Shown: positions 9,184-16,284 of the stretch, piece by piece
Numbering within the stretch: the first letter of the stretch is position 1
Layout of the letters: the number at the start of each line of letters is the position of its first letter
Source of the DNA: Prevotella sp.
Lineage (GTDB): Bacteria; Bacteroidota; Bacteroidia; Bacteroidales; Bacteroidaceae
Length of the DNA stretch: 41,967 nt
Direction of reading: 5' to 3'
Assembly (NCBI GenBank): GCA_017545045.1
Contig: JAFYDA010000044.1
Span: 1-41,967, forward strand
Notes under the pieces: model-generated
The model's database searches: none
What the model saw: only the letters and a program-made list of their open reading frames with translations
What the model was told of the DNA's origin: nothing
Translations under genes and position numbers: made by a program

Positions 9184-9307
9184 ATAATAGTCTAATCTTT
9201 GTGTTTATGAGATAAAGCGAGAATACTCCCGGTTTTAATCGGGTGATGAGAGTGTAAAAATTCAGTAGATTTAACAATTAAGAATTGCATATCTCATTGA
9301 AAATTAG

Positions 9308-9315
9308 TATATTTG
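9308..9315 (+). promoter_or_regulatory. Bacteroidetes-type promoter for tnpB
   Basis: TATATTTG matches TAnnTTTG. A TTG at 9285-9287 lies 20 bases upstream as a -33 element. Transcription would start close to the ATG at 9319, so the tnpB message may be nearly leaderless. Confidence 0.5.
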
Positions 9316-9318
9316 CAT

Positions 9319-10455
9319 ATGATTTCATACAAGTACAAGCTATATCGCAACCGGTGCACGAGGCATCTTGATGCGATGCTCCGAGAGGCATCGTTTGTAT
9401 GGAATCATGCCCTTGCGCTTCAGCGCAGGTACTATCTTCTGTACGGGAGGTACGTCAGCTGCAAGCGGATGAAGGCGCACTTTGCGCACCGCATCCACAG
9501 GGAGTTGCTTCACTCGCAGACCGTCCAGGAGATTCTCGAGCGTCTTGACACCGCCTACCAGCGATTCTTCACCCATCTTGCGAAGCGTCCCCCGAAGTTC
9601 CGCAGGTCGAAGGATTTCTCCTCCATCGTGTTCAAGCAAGGCGGCTATTCTTTGAGCGGCAACGTCCTGACGATAAACAGGATCGGCATGCGATTCAAGT
9701 TCTCGTTGAGCCGTCCTTACGACGGGAAGGTGAGGACACTCACCGTCAAGCGCAACCGCCTTGGTGAATATTTCATCGTCCTGGTGCTCGACAAGGTCCC
9801 TCAGTCCATCGGAAAGACACACAATGGTGCATCCGTCGGTATTGATTTCGGGCTGAAGAGGTACCTGACGCTGAGCGACGGCACGATGGTTGACAACCCC
9901 CAGTTCCTGAAAGGCAACCTTGGAGAGCTTCGCCGCAGGAGCCGCAACCTCTCGAAGTGCGTCAGAGGCTCCCGCAACCGTGAGCGGAAGCGCAAGGAGC
10001 TTGACCGTCTCCATGTCCGCATCTGCGACAGAAGGAGCGACTTCCAGTGGAAGCTTGCCCACACGCTTTGCCGCAAATATGACACCATCATCCTCGAGGA
10101 CCTGGTTCTCGAGGGCATGCGCCGCCGATGGGGCAGGAAGGTGGGGGACCTTGCCCATGGCGATTTCGTTGCGAAGTTGCAGTATGTAGCAACCAAGTAT
10201 GGTGTTACCGTACATAAGATTGACCGTTTCTATGCGTCATCGAAGACGTGTGTTTGTGGTAATGTGAATGAAGGGCTTCGGCTGTCGGACAGGCGTTGGA
10301 CGTGTCCCGTATGCGGGATGACGCACGACCGCGACCTGCTTGCGGCCCGTAACATACATCGGCAGGGCATTGCCGATTTGGCGAGTGATGGTAAGACCTC
10401 CCGGCCATTGGCTGGTGGGCTGTCACGCTTGCAGCCAAGAATCTCATCCCTTTAG
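9319..10455 (+). CDS. tnpB: TnpB RNA-guided nuclease (378 aa)
   Basis: TnpB is an RuvC-like, omega-RNA-guided DNA endonuclease and an ancestor of Cas12. The three RuvC acidic motifs are visible: D176 in GIDFGLKRY, E260 in IILEDLVLEG, and D339 in the HDRDLLAARNI motif. The canonical RD.NAA motif has Asn where this protein has Leu340/341. The Cys4 zinc finger between them is intact (CVCG at about 312-315 and CPVCG at about 332-336). Length is typical (350-420 aa). The N-terminal REC/WED region starts MISYKYKLYRNRCTRHLDAM. I use ATG 9319 rather than TTG 9313 because MISYKYKLYRN is the usual start of the family. An omega RNA would overlap the 3' end and extend to the right end of the element, with the guide read from flanking phage DNA after about 10470. 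No TnpA is encoded. Confidence 0.92.
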   Translation: MISYKYKLYRNRCTRHLDAMLREASFVWNHALALQRRYYLLYGRYVSCKRMKAHFAHRIHRELLHSQTVQEILERLDTAYQRFFTHLAKRPPKFRRSKDFSSIVFKQGGYSLSGNVLTINRIGMRFKFSLSRPYDGKVRTLTVKRNRLGEYFIVLVLDKVPQSIGKTHNGASVGIDFGLKRYLTLSDGTMVDNPQFLKGNLGELRRRSRNLSKCVRGSRNRERKRKELDRLHVRICDRRSDFQWKLAHTLCRKYDTIILEDLVLEGMRRRWGRKVGDLAHGDFVAKLQYVATKYGVTVHKIDRFYASSKTCVCGNVNEGLRLSDRRWTCPVCGMTHDRDLLAARNIHRQGIADLASDGKTSRPLAGGLSRLQPRISSL

Positions 10456-10490
10456 GGGTGGGAGTATGTCAATTTGCCGTAAAATTACTG
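10350..10490 (+). ncRNA. Candidate omega (reRNA) guide RNA of TnpB
   Basis: By analogy with IS200/IS605 TnpB systems, the RNA would cover the last part of tnpB and the right end, including the CATCCC-TTTA-GGGGTG hairpin. It would end with about 16-20 bases of flanking sequence, starting near 10468-10471, that act as the guide. The exact 5' end cannot be read. Function depends on the RNA being processed here. Confidence 0.4.
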
Positions 10491-10526
10491 CTTTCGGTGG
10501 GAGCGATACGGACATAGGAGTAACAG

Positions 10527-10566
10527 AAAACCGCCCGACAGGCTCTTGGTATGTCCTGCGGGGCGG
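10527..10566 (-). terminator. Intrinsic terminator of the HTH gene
   Basis: On the minus strand CCGCCC pairs with GGGCGG and a second stem CAGG/CCTG extends it, followed by TTTTC. It lies about 100 bases downstream of the stop of the 76-aa HTH gene and reads in the same direction. Confidence 0.65.
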
Positions 10567-10668
10567 ATAGTTTCTCCACGATCGATTTTCTACCGAACCT
10601 GTTCAGCTTGCAAATTGGACTTCTTTGGCTTAGGAAATAAACATGCCTGCCTTCGAGGTTGGACTCGC

Positions 10669-10899
10669 TTAGCCAATCTTCTTTTCCAGATGCTTAATGA
10701 TGTTATACACTTGGCGGTCGGTAATGCCGTATTTCTGGGATAAAGAAAGAATGACCACCTTGCGGCTTTCCGTAGTCTTCATCAACACTACATAGTCACG
10801 GTATATCGGCGCATACCTGTAATCGTCAAGGCGAATGCCCGCTTCTTTCAACTTTCTCATTGTTTCTTCGTTAAACAATACTAAATCTGCTCTGTTCAT
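10669..10899 (-). CDS. Small helix-turn-helix protein (76 aa)
   Basis: Residues about 48-75 (VILSLSQKYGITDRQVYNII) form a convincing helix-turn-helix: a helix, a short turn at GIT, and a recognition helix RQVYNIIKHLEK. Mor/C-type activators and many small phage regulators use this layout, but I cannot assign a family. The N-terminal half has tyrosine-rich segments (IRLDDYRYAPIYRDYVVLMK). It is a probable DNA-binding regulator, perhaps controlling the late genes around it. It has its own terminator at 10527-10566, so it is monocistronic and sits as an island between the chaperone-position genes and the TnpB element. A role in element or phage regulation is inference. Confidence 0.8.
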   Translation of the reverse strand: MNRADLVLFNEETMRKLKEAGIRLDDYRYAPIYRDYVVLMKTTESRKVVILSLSQKYGITDRQVYNIIKHLEKKIG

Positions 10900-10923
10900 A
10901 ATCGTCGTTTATTAAAAAATATA

Positions 10924-10931
10924 TACTTTTG
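10924..10931 (+). promoter_or_regulatory. Plus-strand promoter -7 box upstream of long hairpin
   Basis: TACTTTTG matches TAnnTTTG on the plus strand. The expected start (about 5-8 bases downstream) falls at 10936-10939, essentially at the base of the hairpin that starts at 10935. The -33 element is poor, so confidence is modest. Confidence 0.4.
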
Positions 10932-10934
10932 CAT

Positions 10935-11041
10935 ACCACTTTATTTCACATATTAAAAATGTAAGCACATCTGATACCTCGTAAGAACCTTTGGCGGGTT
11001 CTCACGGAGGAGGTACAGATGTGCCGTTGAAATAAAGTGGT
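10935..11041 (+). ncRNA. Long nested hairpin, candidate structured RNA
   Basis: Arms 10935-10948 (ACCACTTTATTTCA) and 11028-11041 (TGAAATAAAGTGGT) are a perfect 14-base inverted repeat. Inside, 10965-10980 pairs with 11010-11024 (15-16 bases, one bulge), and GTAAGAACC (10981-10989) pairs with GGTTCTCAC (10997-11005, one G-U). The stems nest without overlapping, giving a rod of about 107 nt that is too large for a simple terminator. It encodes no protein-like ORF. It could be a small RNA, a MITE-like element or a regulatory hairpin. A promoter box directly before it favours RNA. Confidence 0.5.
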
Positions 11042-11132
11042 GTTTATGAACAAAGCCGTGAGACCCGCTATTCTTTTTACAGATCTCAAAAATTACTGCC
11101 TAACTGGTGTCGCAGGTTTTCATTATGACCGG

Positions 11133-11693
11133 TTAATTGTCGGTTTTAGGAACTTGCAGGTAGGTCTTGACTTCATCCCACGTGGCAACTTCCATTGCGC
11201 CGGTGTTGGGGTCGTAGTGACCGACGGCGATGGGTTCGACCTTTGCGGCGGTGCTGTCTGGGATGATGAAAAACTCAAAGGACTCGACCTTGGGGGCGGG
11301 CATGTCGCTGAGTACGATTTCCTGACGGCGGGAGCGCTTGATGCGGTCAATGTCTGGTCGCTTTAGATACGGGTCTTTGGCGAGGGCCTTTCTGACGGCT
11401 GCGAGTTCTTCCTTCTGCATATAGTCCTCCCATGCTTGCTGGGAGATGCGGAGGTAGGTGTACTGGTAGATTGCGTGGATGCTATTGACCCATCCTTCGG
11501 CACCGTTTGCCATCAGTAGCACGGCCATCGGCTGTGTGATAAACAGTCGGTGAGCTTGGTGGTCGAAGGACAGCAAGCTGGCCTCAAAAAATCGCTCCAG
11601 CCATGCGTAGGCCTGCAGGAGGTCACGCTGTTGTTTTTGCTGGCGCTTTTGGCTGCGGTGCTGTTTCCACCGCCTCAGTAGATTCCAAGTCAT
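11133..11693 (-). CDS. Tail assembly chaperone-position protein (186 aa)
   Basis: The product begins MTWNLLRRWKQHRSQKRQQK, a very basic N-terminus, and is otherwise mostly helical in residues 30-115 and beta-like at the end (FEFFIIPDSTAAKVEPIAVG). It lies after the tail tube gene and before the tape measure, where phages encode tail assembly chaperones. It overlaps the 195-aa upstream gene by 71 bases, in the +1/-2 frame, with its Gln/Lys-rich N-terminus lying in the overlap. In many phages the downstream chaperone is made as a frameshift fusion through just such an overlap. The ATG at 11693 is plausible as an independent start. Function is inferred from position. Confidence 0.75.
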   Translation of the reverse strand: MTWNLLRRWKQHRSQKRQQKQQRDLLQAYAWLERFFEASLLSFDHQAHRLFITQPMAVLLMANGAEGWVNSIHAIYQYTYLRISQQAWEDYMQKEELAAVRKALAKDPYLKRPDIDRIKRSRRQEIVLSDMPAPKVESFEFFIIPDSTAAKVEPIAVGHYDPNTGAMEVATWDEVKTYLQVPKTDN

Positions 11694-12210
11694 TGTACTT
11701 CTTTGTTTTGCGGTTTGACTTCTTTTCGCCCGACGCTGACGCGGCGTGTACGGTGGCTTTTTCCTCGGCTTTTGCCTTTAGTCGGATGCGGGAGGCCATG
11801 AGGGCGGTGAGTGGTGCGGACTTGGTATCGGGTGCGTACTGCCCGGCATAGAGCAGGAGCGAGCCTTTGTCGGCACGGGTGTCGATGATGGGGCCTTGGA
11901 TAATGACAACACCTTTTTCGCCCTCGAACATGACGAGTTGGCCGTTCAGGTCGTTTGTGAGCACATTAACGGTGGTAATCCACTCACGCTGCTGATAGTG
12001 GTCAATGGTCTTCTGCATCTTCGCCGTCACTTCGGGCACGGCAAGGGTCATTGTCAGGATGTTGTTGCCAGCCATCGACGAGACGGCTTTCAGCAGTTGG
12101 TCGAAGGTGACGTCGCCAGCGGTCTGGAACAGGACGGCACGGGGTTGGCTCTCTCGGAGCAACGCGGGCAACTGGCGGTCGGCGCAGCAGGGTTCAATAA
12201 AATGTGTCAT
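11623..12210 (-). CDS. Tail assembly chaperone-position protein (195 aa)
   Basis: Residues 1-140 look globular. The C-terminus (145-195) is a low-complexity Lys/Ala/Thr/Ser tail (ASASGEKKSNRKTKK). Its 3' end overlaps the next gene by 71 bases. A gene in this position normally works with the tail tube and tape measure as a chaperone. A short A5 run in this overlap (GCAAAAACA) could favour slippage, but I find no clear XXXYYYZ heptamer. The -7 box TAATTTTG at 12238-12245 lies just upstream, and the terminator of the tail tube gene lies before it, so this gene begins a new transcription unit. Confidence 0.75.
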   Translation of the reverse strand: MTHFIEPCCADRQLPALLRESQPRAVLFQTAGDVTFDQLLKAVSSMAGNNILTMTLAVPEVTAKMQKTIDHYQQREWITTVNVLTNDLNGQLVMFEGEKGVVIIQGPIIDTRADKGSLLLYAGQYAPDTKSAPLTALMASRIRLKAKAEEKATVHAASASGEKKSNRKTKKYNDLESTEAVETAPQPKAPAKTTA

Positions 12211-12237
12211 AATGTTATCTTATTAGTATTACTGCGA

Positions 12238-12245
12238 CAAAATTA
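12238..12245 (-). promoter_or_regulatory. Bacteroidetes -7 box before the chaperone-position genes
   Basis: TAATTTTG (minus strand) matches TAnnTTTG exactly, 28 bases upstream of the start at 12210 and just downstream of the terminator at 12275-12311. No well-spaced TTTG -33 is seen. Confidence 0.5.
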
Positions 12246-12274
12246 AGCAAAACAAACCTCAGTATTCGGACAAG

Positions 12275-12311
12275 AAAAAGCCCCTACGGTTTCTATCCGC
12301 AAGGGCTTTTT
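12275..12311. terminator. Bidirectional intrinsic terminator after tail tube gene
   Basis: AAAAAGCCC (12275-12283) pairs with GGGCTTTTT (12303-12311), and CGG/CCG extends the stem. A/T runs flank both sides, so it works on both strands. It ends the transcript of the 187-aa tail tube gene. Confidence 0.85.
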
Positions 12312-12341
12312 AGAAATATAATTCAATTTCCATAAAAAGAA

Positions 12342-12905
12342 TCAATCTTCGACTACCAGCTGATCCCAAGAAGTGAAGTCATCTTGACCGACCTTCGTGG
12401 GAGTTTCAACGAACAGATTTCCGTATTTTACCGGACCCAAAATCAGGGCGGCGGTGGTAATACGGTCGCTGTCTGGCGTGTCACCAGTAGTGGTGGTGAT
12501 ACCTCCGCTGTCAGCGTGCACCTTCTTGTTGGGATCGTACATAATCTGGTTGTCGTCACCATCGGGCATGATGATGAAGAGGTCGCCGAGATTGTTCAGT
12601 GCGCGAGAAATAATTGAGGTGGTACGGTTCACGGCGTCAAAAATAAGCGTAGCGGTAAGGTTGTAGCCTTTTCGCTTACCATTGCTGGAACCTTCAATCT
12701 TCTGCGAGTTCTCACGGAGTTCTACCTTGTAAAGACCTTTTCCCGACTTGAAGACAGGAGCGCTGTAAACGTTTTCGGTGGCTACCAGTGGTGCTTCCAA
12801 GTCGCTCTTCAGTCCGATGTATGCAACCTCACCAAGACCAGCCAAGTTCTCCAGGCACTCGTCGCCTGCGAGATAGTTTTGAAGGGTTGGGCAGTTCTGT
12901 GGCAT
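12342..12905 (-). CDS. Probable major tail (tube) protein (187 aa)
   Basis: The product is a small, largely beta protein: KGLYKVELRENSQKIEGSSN and KGYNLTATLIFDAV are typical of strand-turn-strand. The gene lies directly after the major capsid gene and before the chaperone-position genes and tape measure, the standard place for a tail tube protein. Length and composition fit a tube monomer. No sequence motif proves it. A terminator (12275-12311) follows directly, suggesting high-level expression of a single-gene message, as expected for an abundant structural protein. Confidence 0.7.
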   Translation of the reverse strand: MPQNCPTLQNYLAGDECLENLAGLGEVAYIGLKSDLEAPLVATENVYSAPVFKSGKGLYKVELRENSQKIEGSSNGKRKGYNLTATLIFDAVNRTTSIISRALNNLGDLFIIMPDGDDNQIMYDPNKKVHADSGGITTTTGDTPDSDRITTAALILGPVKYGNLFVETPTKVGQDDFTSWDQLVVED

Positions 12906-12984
12906 AATAATTGTATTCCTTATTTAATTGTTTATGTGTTGGTTTCCGTTGCTGTGGCACAGCAACATACTTGACTTTTAGTTA

Positions 12985-13036
12985 AAGGGGAGGGAGGTGT
13001 GGCCGGGCGATATAGCGGTTGACCTCCCTAAACCCC
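12985..13036 (-). terminator. Terminator after major capsid gene
   Basis: On the minus strand GGGG-TTT-AGGGAGGT (13036-13022) pairs with ACCTCCCT-CCCC (12998-12987), with a loop of about 23 bases, then TTTAAC. It lies just downstream of the capsid stop at 13049. The U tract is short, so it may act partly as an mRNA-stabilising hairpin. Confidence 0.5.
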
Positions 13037-13048
13037 TTCCATGAGAGT

Positions 13049-14311
13049 TTAAGTGGTGGCCTCGAAGATAGCAACTGCGCTCTCGGGCTGGCCCTTGGTT
13101 ACGACATTGGCCGTTGCAGTGGTGGCGTTACTTGCGCCCTGCCACTTCACGAACCTGTAACCCGTCTTAGGCGTAGCGGTGATGGTCAGGGTAGTGCCCT
13201 TGGCATATTCTCCGTTGGTGGCCGCGGGAGAAACACTTACTGTGCCATAAGCATCATTGTTGGCTACTACAGTGAAGCTATCCTTCTGGTAGTCGCCGCT
13301 CCAATACTTGTCCTCGATGGTGCCGCCGTTGGTCACGAAGTTGGCAGCGTTGATGCGCAGGATGCGGGTGCCGAACACGCCCTGAATCTGGAACGTGATA
13401 GTTTTGTGGTCTCCACCGGGGGTGGGGTCGCCGTGCATGATGCTGACGAAGCTCTGGTCTGCCTCGCTGTTCACGCCCATCTCCATATTGAAGGGGATGG
13501 TTGCAATCATACGAGTGCCGTCGCCGAAGTCATCACTCGGGCAGAATGTTACCTTCGGGTACTCGCGCACTTTGAAGTTGCCGTTTGCGTCGGGAATGAA
13601 CTGGACGGCCTGATGACTGCGATGCTTCTGCTCGTAAGCATCGGCAATGTAGTTACCGTATGCGGTGCTCATATAGACGATAGTCTCGCGGCGCTTCAGT
13701 GCGGGATGCCACTTGTTGTACCACGACACGAACTCGTCCCAAGCGGCACTGTCGCCCTCGGTGGCGGGACCGTCGAGCACTGCGCAGGGAATCAGGTTGC
13801 CGTTTGCCTCGGAAACGTCGCCGTTGGCAATATCCTTGTCGAGGTCGGCGTGGAAACCGTTGAACAGTGCCATTTCGGGTTTCTCACTTGCTTCGTCTCC
13901 GTGCCAGAGGCAGGGAAATACGTTGTCGTTGAAGGCGATGCCAATCTGGTTGATGAACTCCTCCGTCTTGGGGAAGGAAGGCTGGGCCGAACCGTTGATG
14001 GTAATCTGCACAGGCTTTTCCTTGAAGTCGTCTTCGTTGGCAGTGTAGTGGTCCCAAACAATATGGGCTTCGAGGGTACGCTCGGTCAGATAACCGAGGT
14101 TAGAGTTCTGTGACTGGCCAACCACCTTACGGCGAGCGGTGCCACCCTTGCGGTTGAAGATGGTCGCGGTGTCCTTGAACTCCACACCAGTGATGACCTT
14201 GATGGCCATACGCTTCAACTCATCCTCGCTGTAGTAAGCAGGGCCGAGGATAATGTTACCCTGAAGACGATCCTTCACATGGGTAAGATTGTCAATTCCG
14301 ATGAATGCCAT
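13049..14311 (-). CDS. Major capsid protein with C-terminal InlB-B-like domain (420 aa)
   Basis: The gene follows the protease-scaffold gene and precedes the tail tube, the classic capsid position. The N-terminal 340 residues (MAFIGIDNLTHVKDRLQGNI onward) would be the HK97-fold capsid body. The C-terminal part (residues about 350-420, for example YGTVSVSP, GEYAKGTTLTITATP and YRFVKWQG) is a good match to the InlB B-repeat/Flg_new type beta-grasp module, usually found in bacterial surface proteins. Such an appended domain would lie on the outside of the capsid, where decoration domains bind sugars or host surfaces. The ATG at 14311 is 62 bases after the protease-scaffold stop. Confidence 0.88.
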   Translation of the reverse strand: MAFIGIDNLTHVKDRLQGNIILGPAYYSEDELKRMAIKVITGVEFKDTATIFNRKGGTARRKVVGQSQNSNLGYLTERTLEAHIVWDHYTANEDDFKEKPVQITINGSAQPSFPKTEEFINQIGIAFNDNVFPCLWHGDEASEKPEMALFNGFHADLDKDIANGDVSEANGNLIPCAVLDGPATEGDSAAWDEFVSWYNKWHPALKRRETIVYMSTAYGNYIADAYEQKHRSHQAVQFIPDANGNFKVREYPKVTFCPSDDFGDGTRMIATIPFNMEMGVNSEADQSFVSIMHGDPTPGGDHKTITFQIQGVFGTRILRINAANFVTNGGTIEDKYWSGDYQKDSFTVVANNDAYGTVSVSPAATNGEYAKGTTLTITATPKTGYRFVKWQGASNATTATANVVTKGQPESAVAIFEATT

Positions 14312-14373
14312 AGTTTTGAATATGTGTTGGTGTATAAAAGTTATTAAATAGTTTTTGTGTTGGTTGAGATGTC

Positions 14374-15021
14374 TTATTTATGAGCTGCTTCCCACTCTTT
14401 CTTGGCCTTCATGTTCTCCTCGTATGTCTTTGAAGGGTCCATGACGTACTGCGTGCTAATGGCCACCTCGGCAGTTTCAACGCCAGTTCCGTTGTTGGCA
14501 GGACTGCCATCCTGTGCGCCTTCGCCGGGGTCGTTCTGCAGCTCATCAATCTGTGCGTTCAAGTCGCTGATAGTCTGGTCGCGCTCAGCGATGGTGTTCT
14601 GTGCGGTTTCCAGAGAAGACTTGGCACCGTCGAGGTGAGCCTGCATGGTCTGCCTCTCGCCGTTCAGCGTCTCAATCTGCTCAACTTTGGCATCGCGGTC
14701 GGCTATGAGGTCGGCCTTCTCCTGCTCCAAGTCAGCGATGGTGTTCTGCATCTCTTCGATGGCGGTAGCGTGTTCAGTTTTCAGAGTTTCAATAGCTGTG
14801 GTGTGCTCGCTATTGGCGGTTTCGAGCTTCTGCTCCAATTCAACTTTCTCGGCTTTCAGGCTCTTCACCAATGCCTGTGCATCGGCTTTCTCCTTCTGCA
14901 TTGCCTCGATGTTGCTATTCAGAGTTTGCAGCAAGCCTTCGTTCATAAAGGCGCCACCCTCTGACATCTGCATTTCCTCCACCTGGAGGGCTGCAAACAG
15001 TGCTGGGAATTTTTCTTCCAT
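14374..15021 (-). CDS. Nested scaffold protein (215 aa), internal start
   Basis: Within the protease-scaffold gene an in-frame ATG at 15021 begins MEEKFPALFAALQVEEMQMS, right where the protease domain ends and the coiled coil begins. In lambda (C/Nu3) and many phages the scaffold is made separately from such a nested start. The bases just before (AATAATGTAAAC) are AT-rich, as usual for Bacteroidetes starts. The product would be scaffold alone, abundant and removed by the protease. It is inferred from sequence position only, without a strong ribosome-binding site. Confidence 0.5.
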   Translation of the reverse strand: MEEKFPALFAALQVEEMQMSEGGAFMNEGLLQTLNSNIEAMQKEKADAQALVKSLKAEKVELEQKLETANSEHTTAIETLKTEHATAIEEMQNTIADLEQEKADLIADRDAKVEQIETLNGERQTMQAHLDGAKSSLETAQNTIAERDQTISDLNAQIDELQNDPGEGAQDGSPANNGTGVETAEVAISTQYVMDPSKTYEENMKAKKEWEAAHK

Positions 15022-15948
15022 GTTTACATTATTTATTTGGGTTGATAATGTGTTGCCTTCTCTCTGTGCGGCATCGCGCTTGCCTTTCAGCTCCACAATG
15101 CGGTTCATCGCCTCCTGTATAGTAGCCTGCCCATCAACGAGGATTCCTTCTACGTCCTTCACGTCAAACATCTTGCCGTGCAGGTGTTCATCCTTGACAT
15201 TTGGCCTGCGAGCCTTGATGAAGTTGCGGAAAGCCTCGCCGTCTGCAATGAGTTCTTCCTTGATGAGTGTATCGTCATCGTTCTCTGCAAGGTCGCGGGC
15301 GAATCGGTTCTTGTCGAAAGAAGCGGGGTCATAGACGATATGCCACTTGCCACCTGTCTCTGGGTCGATGTCGCCGTCCTTGTTCAGGATGTTAGCCCAG
15401 TAGATGCCTACGCTGCCAATCTGGTCAGATGGGTTGTTGTAATAGACTTCATCGCACATGGCCGACACCCAAATGTGAGCCGAAGCACATAATCCGTCAA
15501 TACGACCTACGATAGGCTGACCCTTTGAGCGTGCATAGTCTGTTGCCTGCAAGAAGTCGGGGATGGTGTTCGACACACCGCCTGGGCCGTTGATAAGAAG
15601 CAAATGTCCGAGACATGCCTCTTCGTCGGCTGCTGCCATCATTATGTCGCGCAGCTTGCGTGAGCCGTATGTGCAGGCACCGCCCTCACGTGTCAGTGGT
15701 CCTTCCAGATGAAGAACATTGATAAAAGACTCCGTGATGCCATTTTCGCCGCCGTGTTCTTCGCTGTCACCGGCGTAAGCGGCAAACGTACCGTCTGCCT
15801 GCTCGTAGCACCTGACACCATATACCTTTTCATGACCGTCCTGCAGATGACCTGCTGCCATAGCGTTGAGCAATCGCATCGCCTTCAAACCGAAGGTCGG
15901 CTCAATCAACCACTTGTTAGCGGTCATCATTTCCATTAGTCCGTTCAT
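14374..15948 (-). CDS. S49 capsid protease fused to scaffold domain (524 aa)
   Basis: The N-terminal half resembles SppA/peptidase S49 (head maturation protease). Serine 156 in GLCASAHIW is the expected nucleophile and the motif IGSVGIYW follows about 25 residues later, as in the family. LINGPGGVSNTIPDF forms the usual oxyanion/fold segment. From about residue 310 the protein is a long coiled coil rich in Glu, Lys and Leu, typical of a scaffold, and it ends DPSKTYEENMKAKKEWEAAH. The protease cleaves scaffold and perhaps capsid during head assembly. I use ATG 15948 (MNGLMEMMTANKW). The longer in-frame extension to 16098 has no protein-like composition and would include the terminator region. 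The capsid gene follows 62 bases downstream. Confidence 0.9.
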   Translation of the reverse strand: MNGLMEMMTANKWLIEPTFGLKAMRLLNAMAAGHLQDGHEKVYGVRCYEQADGTFAAYAGDSEEHGGENGITESFINVLHLEGPLTREGGACTYGSRKLRDIMMAAADEEACLGHLLLINGPGGVSNTIPDFLQATDYARSKGQPIVGRIDGLCASAHIWVSAMCDEVYYNNPSDQIGSVGIYWANILNKDGDIDPETGGKWHIVYDPASFDKNRFARDLAENDDDTLIKEELIADGEAFRNFIKARRPNVKDEHLHGKMFDVKDVEGILVDGQATIQEAMNRIVELKGKRDAAQREGNTLSTQINNVNMEEKFPALFAALQVEEMQMSEGGAFMNEGLLQTLNSNIEAMQKEKADAQALVKSLKAEKVELEQKLETANSEHTTAIETLKTEHATAIEEMQNTIADLEQEKADLIADRDAKVEQIETLNGERQTMQAHLDGAKSSLETAQNTIAERDQTISDLNAQIDELQNDPGEGAQDGSPANNGTGVETAEVAISTQYVMDPSKTYEENMKAKKEWEAAHK

Positions 15949-16078
15949 AATGCTTGCGATTATATTTTTCTTGCAAAATTCGACAATGCGGGTGCAAGTG
16001 AACGGATAAAAAAGTGGGGATTTGCGTATTTTTAGGGCAAATGTGAAGGGTCGCGCTGGTAGCACAACATATAGAACA

Positions 16079-16116
16079 CAAAAAGGCAGACTATCCATCG
16101 CGGACGGCCTGCCTCG
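16079..16116 (-). terminator. Terminator before the protease-scaffold gene
   Basis: GGCAG (16085-16089) pairs with CTGCC (16109-16113) and TCC/GGA adds an inner stem. On the minus strand it is followed by TTTTT (16084-16080). It lies between the 167-aa gene and the protease-scaffold gene, so the latter is expected to have its own promoter in 15949-16079. I see only an imperfect -7 there, GAATTTTG near 15975-15982. Confidence 0.6.
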
Positions 16117-16284
16117 GACTTGAAATATTCTTTGTTAATTACCGCCTTGCTACTACTCTCGCAAGCATCGCACGACCAAACTTTGAAACTTTTTACCTTA
16201 AAACGATTTATTCAAACTAAGTCAAAAACACACCCAACGCCTTGGACTGAGCTTATCATATAAATATATTAGTATAATTACAAG

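Larger units (their letters stand above)
9220..10470 (+). mobile_element. TnpB-only IS605/IS1341-type insertion element
   Basis: One tnpB gene and no tnpA. The boundaries are approximate. The left side has ATACTCCC (9223-9230) followed by CCGGTTTTAATCGG, a small hairpin. The right side has a hairpin CATCCC-TTTA-GGGGTG (10445-10460) ending GGGAGTAT (10460-10467), the inverse of the left sequence. A right end of the type CCCTTTAGGGGTGGGAGTATGTCAA is characteristic of this group. The element lies on the opposite strand from the tail operon and interrupts the space between the HTH gene and the 180-aa tail gene. It does not break a visible ORF. Confidence 0.75.

Noticed and set aside
15949-16098. 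N-terminal extension of the protease-scaffold ORF
   Set aside because: The translated piece has no family-like sequence, crosses the terminator hairpin and contains the AT-rich promoter region. ATG 15948 is much more natural.
16081-16120. tRNA-like hairpin region
   Set aside because: It folds as a simple terminator stem and has no cloverleaf or CCA features. I found no convincing tRNA in the window.
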